The position numbers were made by a program, and so were the translations under genes. Source: DATMRF01 sp035566435 (lineage in GTDB: Bacteria; Verrucomicrobiota; Verrucomicrobiia; Limisphaerales; UBA8199). Taken from it: a stretch of DNA of 64,000 nt. Shown in pieces: positions 1 through 9,800 of this stretch. The notes below the pieces were generated by a model. That model had not been told where the DNA came from. It did not search any database and worked only from the letters and a program-made list of their open reading frames with translations. The first letter of the stretch is position 1. Every line of letters begins with the position of its first letter. Location of the stretch: contig DATMRF010000050.1 in assembly GCA_035566435.1 (NCBI GenBank), forward strand, positions 30,724-94,723, written 5' to 3'.

Positions 1-317
1 GCATGATCGGGACACCAGGACACCCCGCTGGACAGCGGGCCGGATTCCACGCCGTTAACGAACCCCATGATCGAATTGTTCGGCGGCAATATGTCGCGGT
101 TATCCGTCGCATAGAGATGGAAACAAACCTCCAACTGCTTCAAATTGTTCAGGCAGCCGGTAGTCATTGCTTTCTCTTTGGCCTTGGACAGCGCCGGCAA
201 CAGCATCGCCGCAAGAATGGCGATAATGGCGATAACCACCAGCAACTCGATCAGGGTGAATGCACCGACTCGGCCCCGGTTCGGCGAACTTCTGCCCGGC
301 AAAGCTAATCGTTGCAT
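1..317 (-). CDS. Type IV prepilin / pseudopilin-like protein, partial
   Basis: The reading frame starts at the ATG complementary to 315-317 and stays open to the window edge, so the C-terminus is missing. About residues 19-45 carry a class III prepilin signal, FTLIELLVVIAIIAIL, preceded by GA; the Gly-Ala|Phe site is where a prepilin peptidase would cleave and methylate Phe. A positively charged leader precedes it and the text after it, LSKAKEKA, followed by CLNNLKQL, is typical of the large secreted pseudopilin-like families of Verrucomicrobia and Planctomycetes. The mature protein would be anchored in the inner membrane by the hydrophobic helix. What it assembles into or carries is unknown; these families are numerous and not tied to one secretion system. 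Confidence in the prepilin class is high, in function low. Confidence 0.85.
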   Translation of the reverse strand, partial: MQRLALPGRSSPNRGRVGAFTLIELLVVIAIIAILAAMLLPALSKAKEKAMTTGCLNNLKQLEVCFHLYATDNRDILPPNNSIMGFVNGVESGPLSSGVSWCPDH

Positions 318-471
318 AGTGCCAGTCTTATAAGGTCAACTATAGTTGACGATTCGGACTTCTGCCACCGGAAATTTCCCAGGCACCCCGGGAGGGCGAG
401 CCACCTCGGGAGGGCTAGCGTCCCTGCGAGCCTTTATCGTTTAGCCTTCAACCTTCGGCTTTTCCGCTCGC

Positions 472-1023
472 CTACCACTTAGGGTCCTTGCCGGTTTCCA
501 GCTTTTTCGCAACATTGCTCAGCCCCAACACGATCATGTCCGCCTCTTCACGGCTGGCATCGGGTGTGAACGCGAGCAGCCCATCGGTGATGTGAGTCGC
601 TATCCTCGGTGCAGCCAGCCATCGGCCCTGGTTTAACGTTTCGTCAGGCGGCGTGCGAAACTGACTAAAGATCGCCAGGTGCCGCCCGGGATTTGCAGAA
701 GTGTATTGCTCCAGCAGCATTGCCCCTTCGTGGTCGAGCTGAACCTGCAGCACGAAACCGCCGAGGACGTCCACCACTTTCGCCTCCTTCACGTGCGCCT
801 CGACCAGGAAGGGGGCTTTCTCGACCGTGAGTTTCACCGGGTTGTCGCGGCCGATGGTGACCTCCTGGCTTCGCCCCATCGGGTCAGGGCGGGCCTCAAG
901 ATGAACCTTGAAGGTGGCAAGCACCTTCTTCCGCTTGCTCTCCTCCGTTTTGCAGCCACAAACACACACGAGCGCGACTGCCGCCGCCAAATAGATGTTG
1001 AATGGACCCCAACGGCTCTTCAT
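472..1023 (-). CDS. Predicted lipoprotein of unknown function
   Basis: A 183-residue protein with a short signal sequence (MKSRWGPFNIYLAAAVALVC) ending in a lipobox-like V-C-G-C at about residues 21-24, so it is probably lipidated and exported. After a Lys/Arg/Glu-rich linker the mature part is a mixed alpha/beta sequence that I do not recognise; it ends in ETGKDPKW. It follows, on the same strand, no obvious partner gene; the small basic-protein gene at 1068 is divergent from it with a 44-bp gap that must hold both promoters. An antisense reading frame of 126 codons covers the same stretch and is judged a shadow because only this frame has a signal peptide. Function unknown. Confidence 0.65.
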   Translation of the reverse strand: MKSRWGPFNIYLAAAVALVCVCGCKTEESKRKKVLATFKVHLEARPDPMGRSQEVTIGRDNPVKLTVEKAPFLVEAHVKEAKVVDVLGGFVLQVQLDHEGAMLLEQYTSANPGRHLAIFSQFRTPPDETLNQGRWLAAPRIATHITDGLLAFTPDASREEADMIVLGLSNVAKKLETGKDPKW

Positions 1024-1067
1024 AGTGGGCTAAACAATCGAATCGCTTTATTAAAGTAAAGACCTAT

Positions 1068-1199
1068 ATGAGCAAGCAATCCAACAAAGTCCAGAAACGC
1101 CAGCGCCGGAGGAGCTATTTGAAGCGAAGAAACGTCGCCGCTAAAGCGAAAGCCGCTAAGCTCGCACCCGCCGCCCCCAAAGCCGAAGTCGCCGCCTGA
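1068..1199 (+). CDS. Small basic protein, 43 aa
   Basis: An ATG at 1068 opens a 43-codon frame ending in TGA at 1197-1199. The product starts MSKQSNKVQKRQRRRSYLKR and has 14 Lys/Arg residues concentrated in the first 31 positions, followed by an Ala/Pro-rich tail (APAAPKAEVAA). The composition is that of a small nucleic-acid- or ribosome-binding protein. Support for a real gene is the strongly biased sequence, the absence of a competing frame, and placement divergent from the lipoprotein gene. It is not the Chlamydiae/Verrucomicrobia small basic protein I know of (which starts with a different motif), and I cannot assign a role. No clear Shine-Dalgarno sequence is visible upstream (AAAGACCTAT). 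Confidence 0.6.
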   Translation: MSKQSNKVQKRQRRRSYLKRRNVAAKAKAAKLAPAAPKAEVAA

Positions 1200-1734
1200 G
1201 CCGTAACGATGCCAACAGGTTCTCACGCAACCGTGCAGCGGCGCAAACGCGGGAACCGGGTTTAACGGCAGACAAGAGGCTCACCTTTCAGGCACCTCAG
1301 CGGACCCACTCTTCGGCGTCGCATTCCCCAGACCCTTTGCCCCGCTAGCGAAAGATTAGAACCAACATGTTGGTCGCAACGACGGAAGGATATTGACGCC
1401 CAACCGGTTGCGAAGCCTCTTCTTCCAAGCGCAGTCTCGGAAAAAGTGTGTAGTGCTATCCCCAAGGATGAAGCAATTCGAGCAAGATTCTTCTAATCGT
1501 AAGTGTTTGGGTTCTCTGCGCTCATCGCGGCTCGGCGGTTTATCTGTTCAGAGGATTTGGTTGCGGCTCGACCACTCTATGCCCTTGCGTTCAGGATTTC
1601 GACTGAACAGATAGGACTGAGCAGACCTGCAATTCGTCGTCTGTGGTTCAACCCCCGTTTTTGACCCGCTTCATCGGCTGCCCTTTTCGTGCCCTTCCGC
1701 GGCTACTCCGTCCTCATCCGTGGTTCACTTTTCC
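1200..1734. other. Intergenic region with a copy of a dispersed repeat
   Basis: No reading frame here has protein-like composition. Bases 1241-1266 (starting GCGCAAACGCGGGAACCGGG) are identical over 26 bases to 60957-60982, and the following text in both copies keeps the pattern TTCGG-CATTCC-CAGAC-CTTTG, so this is a diverged copy of the element annotated at 60930-61079. The right part (1480-1730) contains nothing I can name. Confidence 0.5.
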
Positions 1735-3252
1735 TCACCCCCGCGCCAGCGCGGTCGCCGCGCAAGGAAAGAAAGCGTGAAATTTCGAGCCAGTGCCGGC
1801 GTGGGTATTGACCTCGATCCAGCCCGACTGCTGCTTCATCAAACCGTGAACCGTCGCCAAACCTAGGCCTGTCGCTTTCGCGGGGTCTTTTGTCGTAAAA
1901 AACGGCTCGAACAGTCGCGCCTGAACTTCGGGAGTCATCCCGCAGCCGGTGTCCGCCACGGTCAGGCAAACAAACGCGCCCGGACGCGCATCTTCGTGTC
2001 CGCGGGCGCGGGCCTCGTCGATCAGCACCGGGGCCGTGCACAGCGTGAGCGTGCCGCCTGCAGGCATGGCATCGCGCGCGTTCAAAACGAGGTGGTGAAG
2101 CACCTGCTCGACCAATGCCGGGTCCGCTGCAATCGGAGGCAGGCCCGCCCAGCAGAGCTTCTCCACGGTGATGTTGCCGCCGGCGAGGCGGCCGAGACTC
2201 CCGTTTTGGTTCTCGATCAGCTGGTTCAAGTCCAGCGACTGAGCCCGCATCGGATGACGGCGGACCAGCGCGAGCAACTGCCGGGTGAGCCCGGCCGCGC
2301 ACGCAGCCGTGGCGGCGATGCGCCGCAGCGGGACGGCCGACGCCGGGTCCTGACACCGCTGCGCCAGCACGCTCGCATCACCCTCAATCGCGCTGACCAG
2401 CCGGCTGAAATTATCAGCTACGCCGCCGGCGAGCTGGGTCGTGACTGCCATCTTTTGCGAATGCAGCGACTGTTTTTGCAGCAACCGCTGCGCGCTGATA
2501 TCGCTGGCCAGCACCAGCCTCGCCGAGCACTCGGCATAATGAAGATCCAGGGCGGCGATTTCCACCTCCATCACCGTTCCGTCCTTCCTGACATGCCGGC
2601 GCACCGCCCGCGGCTGAACGTTGTTCGTGGGTTTGGCAGAGTCGGCGGCGAAACCGTCCGCTTCTGAGGGATGGCACAGTTCTTTGGCCGTCATCTCCCT
2701 GAACTCCGCGCTCGTAAAACCATAATACCGCAGCGCCGACGCGTTGTAGGCGAGAAACCTGAAAGTGAGCCGATCATAAATCCACATCGGCTGCGGGTTC
2801 TCGTCAAAGAGAAACCGATACTGCTCTTTGGACTTTTTGAGTTCCGCCTCACCCTGTTTGCGCAGCGAGATTTCCTGCTGCAATTCCTCGTTCGCTTTGT
2901 CCAACTCAGCGGTTCGCTCCCGGACTTTAACCTCAAGTTCCCCCCGCAGACGCTTCTCCTCGTGCTCCACCCGCACGCGCTCCCTGAAAAAGATATCGAT
3001 ATGCACCATCCCGATCAGCAGCAGCACCGGGATCAGAAGGTTAAGCAAGTTAATGGTCAGCTCCGGGTCAATGCCGAACCCGACCGGATGCCAGGCGCGC
3101 ATCACCTGCAAAACCGCCAGCAAAGTAAACGTGGCGAAAAGCGTCCAGCCAACCCGCTGCATCCCGAAAGCCCGGCTCAGCCGAATCGCGTATGGGGGTA
3201 TGAGACAGGCCACCAACCCGATCAACACGGTATAACTCGATGGATTCCTCAT
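1735..3252 (-). CDS. PAS-domain sensor histidine kinase lacking the phosphoacceptor His
   Basis: The frame opens at 3384, but the N-terminal 44 codons have no protein-like character and the ATG at 3252 (MRNPSSYTVLIGL) begins directly before the first membrane helix; I use that start (505 aa). Order: two or three membrane helices (about residues 5-85), a coiled coil (95-145, ERTAELDKANEELQQEI), a PAS domain (146-255, QYRFLFDENPQPMWIYDR), a dimerisation helix (265-300) and a HATPase domain. The ATPase boxes are intact: N-box LVLNARDAMPAGG, G1 VADTGCGM, F-box FEPFFTTK, G2 GLGLATV. The dimerisation helix reads QLAGGVADNFSRLV where relatives have GGVAHDFNNLL, so the catalytic His is Asp (codon 2413-2415). 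It may be a phosphorylation-dead sensor or allosteric partner, or a decaying gene. No response regulator is adjacent. Confidence 0.8.
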   Translation of the reverse strand: MRNPSSYTVLIGLVACLIPPYAIRLSRAFGMQRVGWTLFATFTLLAVLQVMRAWHPVGFGIDPELTINLLNLLIPVLLLIGMVHIDIFFRERVRVEHEEKRLRGELEVKVRERTAELDKANEELQQEISLRKQGEAELKKSKEQYRFLFDENPQPMWIYDRLTFRFLAYNASALRYYGFTSAEFREMTAKELCHPSEADGFAADSAKPTNNVQPRAVRRHVRKDGTVMEVEIAALDLHYAECSARLVLASDISAQRLLQKQSLHSQKMAVTTQLAGGVADNFSRLVSAIEGDASVLAQRCQDPASAVPLRRIAATAACAAGLTRQLLALVRRHPMRAQSLDLNQLIENQNGSLGRLAGGNITVEKLCWAGLPPIAADPALVEQVLHHLVLNARDAMPAGGTLTLCTAPVLIDEARARGHEDARPGAFVCLTVADTGCGMTPEVQARLFEPFFTTKDPAKATGLGLATVHGLMKQQSGWIEVNTHAGTGSKFHAFFPCAATALARG

Positions 3253-3827
3253 CGCCGGTCTCCCCCGGTGGCGCACGCCAAAACCACTCGACGCAGCCCA
3301 TGTCTCGGAATGATGCAACCCTCGTTGCCTATTGAGACAGCTTGCTGCTCGGTCGTCCGCGCCCGGATTCGGCTTGCGCGGCATTCTTCTAACCCGGTCA
3401 TCGCCCCTATCTTAAGCAGATGTCGGGCCACACCCGGATTCCCCCGCCCTCCTCCTCGCCCTCGTCCTCGTCCTCGTAATCGATCCGCTGCCAATGCCAA
3501 CGGCTGATTACTGATTACTGATTACTGATGACTACCCCCTCCGCCTTTGGACCTTGGACTGTGGGACCGTCATCCCCGGGTCATCAAACACGGCCCCTCG
3601 CCGACCGCCTGCCGACGATCCTCCCTCTCTCCTTGGGAGAAGGCCGGGGTGGGGAATTGCCTTCCTGTCCCGGGTCTCTGACATCTCCCAAGCGCACGTT
3701 TTTCGCCAATCAAAAATCAAAAATACCCTGACTCAGCCTCCCGTGGAGTACGGAACCCCTCTCCGTGTATCTATGGCTAAATCCCCTCGACGCCGAACGC
3801 AAAAATTGCTTATATTGAATCAGCAGA
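3253..3827. other. Intergenic region with 7-bp tandem words
   Basis: This gap lies between the divergent kinase gene and the giant exoprotein gene. At 3504-3535 it carries about four copies of the 7-base word CTGATTA/CTGATGA. At 3448-3480 there is a run of CCTCCTCGCC/CTCGTC words. The segment 3580-3740 is C-rich and without a convincing gene. It must contain the promoter of the 3828 gene, but I see no clear -35/-10 pair; an AT-rich stretch at 3807-3826 (TTGCTTATATTGAATC) is the best candidate. Confidence 0.5.
3504..3535. repeat. Short tandem word repeat (CTGATTA)n
   Basis: Four near-exact 7-base units, CTGATTA three times and then CTGATGA, lie in the gap before the giant exoprotein gene. It belongs to the same general class of short intergenic word repeats seen before the BMC genes. 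Confidence 0.85.
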
Positions 3828-6800
3828 ATGACTCTCGCTCCAAGCTGCCTTTTTCCAGTGCAAAACAAGAAATCCTCCCCCCTCGGCCGGCTCCTCCAGG
3901 GCTCCACACTCTTGCTGCCGCTGCTGGCGCCAGCCATCGCGCGCTCGCAGTTCGTTGCTTTCAACGACCACGCCCCTGGGACCATCGGCGTTACCACTTC
4001 CTCCAACGCCACCACTTATAATATCTTCGGCCGGGCGCCTGGCGCTTCCGGACCGCTCAAGGACATCAGCAGCGCAGTGTCACTGCCCGTCACCCTCACG
4101 ATTACCACCAATGGCAATGTCGTGGCGTCACCTAGCGCCGCCAACCCCTCCCCCGGTACGCCGCTGTTCAATATTTTCAACGGCTACGTGGACTTCCAGG
4201 GCGCAGGGAACCCTGACGCGGCGGCCCAACTCTACCCGAATGCCACCGTCACCTACACATTCTCCGGCCTCAACACCAACCGCACCTACAGCTTCATGGG
4301 CAGCGCGGTCCGCGGCGGCAGTGGCGGCACTTACCCCCAGCGCTGGACCACTTTCCAGTTGAATGGCGCCCGCTCCTTCCGCAGTGCCCACACCGCCGGC
4401 TGCTACACCAACGGCTTGGCCATCAACCAGGTCGCCATCAACACCGGCGTCAATACCAACGGCGACATGGCTGATTGGGAAAGCATCCTCCCCGCGCTCA
4501 ACGGGACCATCTCCATCGTGAGTACCCAGTACCAGGGAGCGATCCCTATAGGTGGCACCGCCAACGGCCCCTATGCCTATGCTCTCACCGGCTTCCGGCT
4601 CGTCGAGTTCAGTCCCCCGACCATCCAGTCGGCTGCCGCCGTCGGCAACAACGCCGTGCAGGTCGTCTTCTCCATCCCCGTCTCCGCCGCCACGGCCATG
4701 GCCCTCACGAACTACTCGATTACAAACCTGGTTGGCACTGTGCCGGTCCTCGGCGCTGCGTTCGTCAACGACACCAAAACGATCCAACTCACCACCGCCA
4801 CGCTGGCTCCCTACGCCACACAGTGGCTCACCGTCAACCGCGTCGCCGACGCCGCCACCGGCCTCAGTGTCATCGCCACCAATACTCAGGTCTTATTGAC
4901 CAACGTGCCCTTCACAATGGGCTACATCCAACGCCAGCTCTATTTCAATGTCACCGGCGGCCCGGCCGTTTCGATTTTGACCAATAGTCCCAAATTCCCC
5001 AACAGCCCCGACCAGGTCGATTACCAGCCCAACATGGGCTGGCCCGTGGAAAATATCGCTGACAATTACGGCGGCCGCTTCTCCGGCATCCTCGTCCCGC
5101 CCCTCACCGGCAATTATTACTTCGCCATTCGCAGCGACGACGCCTCCGTGCTTTACCTCAGCCCCAATAACAACCCCGCCTACAAAAGCGTAATAACTTC
5201 CGAACCAGCCTGCTGCGAATCTTTCGACGCCCACACCAACGGTCCCTTCCTCCTCAACGCCGGCCAGCGCTATTACATCGAGGCCTTGATGAAGGAAAAT
5301 CTCGGCTCGGATTATCTTTACGTCGCCTGGAAGACCCCCACCAATTTATCCTGGACCGTGATCTCCGGGACTGCTCTCGGCAACTACCTCAACGTCGCCG
5401 GGTCCTCGCTCACCATCCTCCAGCAGCCCACCAGCACCACCGGCATGGCCGATTACACCGCGACCTTCACCGTCGCCGCCAGCGGCAGTTCTGTCGCCAC
5501 CACCACCCTCAACTATCAGTGGCAATTGAACGGTTTCGATATCGCCGGAGCCACCACCGCCAAATACACCACTCCGACACTCCACGCCTCCGATAACGGC
5601 TCACTTTATCGCGTCCTGGTCGCCATTCCCGGCAAAGCCCTGTTGAGCGCCAATGCCACGCTTACGGTCGTCCCCGACACCATCCCCCCAACGGTCATCC
5701 GAGCCTTCAATCTCGGCCCGACCAACGTTCAGCTCGTCTTCTCGAAACCCGTGGATCCCGCCAGCGCCACCAGTTTGCTCAACTACGGCTTCTCCGGCGG
5801 TGTTTCCATCGGCACCGCGGCGCTCGACTCGAGCAGCACCAACGTCATCCTCACTACCACACCGCTGGTTTACGGCAGCAACTATTCCGTCACCATCAAC
5901 AACGTCCGCGACCAGGCTGTTCCGCCCAACACCGTCGCCGCCAATACCATCGTCACTTTCCTCGCCTCCCCTTACGCCCCCCAGGACATTGGCAACCCTG
6001 CCATCCCTTCTTCCGTCACCATCCTCACCAACGGCCTCAATGTCACCGCCGCCGGCAGTGATCTCGGTGGGGTCTCCGACCAATTCAACTTCAACTGTCA
6101 GGTGCGCTCGGGCGATTTCGATGTCAGCGCCCGCGTCGCCGGCCTGAGCCTCGCCGACGTCTGGACAAAAGCCGGCCTCATCGCTCGGGAGACACTCGAT
6201 CCGGCCAGCCGCTTCGCCGCCGCTCTCGCGACCCCCACGATGACGGGGTGCTTTTTCGAATTTCGCGATCCGGCTTATAGCGCGAGCAGAGCCATGGGCA
6301 GTTTCCCGGCGAATTATCCTTACACCTGGTTGCGCCTCAAACGCGCCGGCAACCAGTTCACGGGGTTCGCCGGTTACGACGGTCAGACCTGGACGCAACT
6401 GGGCAGCGTCTCGATCGCCATGGCGACGCAGATCTATTTCGGCTTCGCCGTCTCGAGCCACAATAGCGCCCAAGCCGCCATCGCGCAGTTCCGGGACATC
6501 GCCGACGTGGGGACCAACGCCGTCGCCGGCGCCCTGGTCAATCCTCACGAACCCATGGGACCTTGCAGCCGGCTCACCCCGGTTGTGATTTCCGAGATCA
6601 TGTATAAACCCGCGCCTCGGACGGATACCAACAACCTGGAATTCCTCGAACTCTACAATTCCAATCCCTACTACCAGGACATCAGCGGTTACCAGGTTGT
6701 TTGCGCCGACATGAATTACACCTTCCCACCGGGCACGGTCATGGCCGGCGGCGCGTACCTGGTGATTGCCGCTTCACCCACGAGTATCCGCAGTGTCTAT

Positions 6801-9800
6801 GGAATCACCAACGTCCTCGGGCCTTACACCGGCAGCCTCAAGAAGTCCGAAACGCTCGAGTTACTGGATGAGCGAGAGGCCATCATCCTGACCGTCCCCT
6901 ACTCGAACGGCTCGCCCTGGCCGGTGGCGGCGGATGGCACCGGGCACTCGCTGGTGCTCGCCAGGCCGACCTACGGCGAAGGCGATCCGCGCGCCTGGGA
7001 CATCAGCGACGTCGTCGGTGGATCGCCCGGCGCGATGGATGCCTTCCGGCCCAGCCCCCTGCGCAATGTCGTCATCAACGAGTTCCTGGCCCACAGTGAT
7101 CCTCCCTATTCCGATTTCGTCGAGCTTTACAACCACGCCAACCAGCCTGTCGATATCTCCGGCTGCGTCCTGACCGACGACCCGGCCACGAACAAGTTCC
7201 TGATTCCAGCCGGCACCGTCATACCCGCGGCCGGGTTTGTTTCCTTTGACGAAATAACCATGCAGTTCGGTTTGGCCGCGCCAGGGGCAACCCTCTATTT
7301 CAAGAACTCCGACCAAAGCCGCATCCTCGACGCGGTTCAATACGCCGGCCAAGGCCACAACGTTTCCAATGGCCGCTGGCCCGATGGCGCCGGCGAGTTC
7401 TACCCCCTGGCGATCCCGACGCCCGGCGGGCCAAACACGAACATCCTGCTAAGCGACGTCGTGATCGACGAGTTGATGTATGCCCCCATCAGCGGCAACG
7501 ACGATGATCAATACGTCGAGCTTTACAACCGCAGCGCCAACCCGGTGGACCTGAGCGGCTGGCAATTGGCCGATGCCATCAGCTTTACGATCCCGACCAA
7601 TACCATCCTTGCGCCCGACGGGTACCTGGTGGTCGCCCGTAACGCCGCGCGTCTGCGCGCGAATTACAGCAACTTGAACACGACCAATTGCCTTGGAGAT
7701 TTCGGTGGCAAACTCTCGCACAAAGGCGAGCACCTCGCCTTGACCATGCCCGACGTCATCCACCTGACCAACACAATCCAGGTCACGGTCAACGACCTGA
7801 CCTACGGCACCGGCGGACGTTGGGGCCAATGGTCCCACGGCGGCGGCAGCAGCCTCGAGTTGATTAATCCCAACGTTAATAATCGCCTCGCCTACAATTG
7901 GGCTGACAGCGACGAGACGATGAAATCGGTGTGGACGAACCTCGAATACACCGGCGTTCTGGACAACGGCGCCAATTATACCAATGGCCCCATTAACCTC
8001 GTCCAGCTCGGCTTAATGGACGTCGGCGAATGCCTCGTCGATAACGTCGAAGTCCGGCCCGGCGGGATAAACGGTCCAAATATCATCGCGAACAGCGATT
8101 TTGAGATCGACTTGAGTAACTGGTCCCCGCAGGGCGATCATATCCGCTCCAGCCTCGAGACCGCCCTCGGCGGCTACCAAAGCAGCCAGTCCTTGCACCT
8201 CCGCTCCAGTGATAGCGTCTGGACCCTCGGCGATGGCGTCCAGGGCATGCTCACGCAGACCACTCTTGGAGCGGGCCAGACTGCCACCCTCCGGCTCAAA
8301 GCCCGCTGGCTCGCCGGCTGGCCGGAGGTCCTCATGCGCCTTCGCGGCAACTGGCTCGAAGTCACCGGCGGCATGCCCGTGCCGGCCAACCTGGGGACGC
8401 CCGGCATGCCCAACAGCCGCTATGTCACCTATCCCGGGCCTGCCATTTATGAAGTGAAGCATTCCCCGCCCCTCCCTTCCGCCAATCAACCGGTCGTCGT
8501 TACAGCGCGTTTTCACGACTTCAATCCGTTCCGGCCAACCCTCCTGTACCGAATCGATACGGGCGTTAATCCATTCCCCGCCTATAACTACCTCCCTATG
8601 GTGGACGACGGCACCGGCGATGATGCCGTCGCCGGTGACGGGGTCTATACCGCCACAATTCCCGCCCAAACAAACGGCACCGTCGTCGCTTTCCTCGTGC
8701 AGGCTCAGGATCTGATCTACGGCCCTATAACCACCTTCCCGGCCGACCTGCAGAACAACGCCGGTGTGCCTCGCGAATGCGTCGTCGCTTTCGGCGACCC
8801 CATCCCGACCGGCAGTTTCGGCCACCACCACGTTTTCATCACGCAAAACTGGGCCCAGCGCTGGGCCAACGGCGGCGGCGTCTCGCACGAAACCCATGAT
8901 GGCACCTGGGTGGATAGTGGCGGACGCATCGTCTATGATTGGATGGGCCGCTACGCCGGCAGCCCCTATCATCAGTATTTGGGCTCCCCGGTCACCACCA
9001 TCGGCGGCATGCACTGGCTCATGCCCGAGGACGACCAGGTTTTCGGCACCACCTCCTTCAATAAGCAGCACGTGCCCGGCAACGGTCCGCTGGATGACAA
9101 TACGCTGCAGCGCGAGCAGGCCGCGTTTTGGATGGCACGCCAGATCGGGTTGCCCGTCCAGAATCGCCGCTTCTATGTCTATTACGTCAATGGCGTCCGG
9201 CATGCCCCCTTGATGGAGGATGCGCAAGTCCCCGGCGCCGAAATGCTCAAGGAGTACTTTCCCAACGACAGCAACGGTGTGCTGTACAAAAACCACTCTT
9301 GGTTTGAAGGCGATATTAATCAGCAAGCCAACGCATACATGAGTTTTAACAACAAGTCGTGGTGCCTGCTTGGAAAATTCACGACCACCATCAACGGTGT
9401 CCCCAACCTCTACAAGCTTGCTCGTTACCGCTGGATGTGGTGGATCCGCCAGTTTCCTGATTCGGCCAACAACTTCAACGATGTGTTCGCGTTGATTGAC
9501 GCCGCCAATACCCCCACTAATCTCCCGGCTTACTACGCCAACATGGAAAGCCAGGTTGATACCGACGAATGGCTACGCCTCTCGGCCATGGAACACGCCA
9601 CCGGCGATTGGGACTCATTCTTCACTCAGAACCAGTGGAACATGTACTGTTACAAACCGACCATGGGCAAATGGACCGCCCTCAAATGGGATTGGAACAT
9701 CACGCTGGGCAGCGGCACCCAGACGTGGCCACCCGACGGCAGCAAGCTCTTCACCACCGGCGCCAATGATCCCGTGATGGCTACCTTCCAAAACTATCCG

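Noticed and set aside
8013..9326. 437-codon minus-strand frame inside the giant exoprotein gene
   Set aside because: It is the complement of the well-defined CotH-like region, with no recognisable domain.
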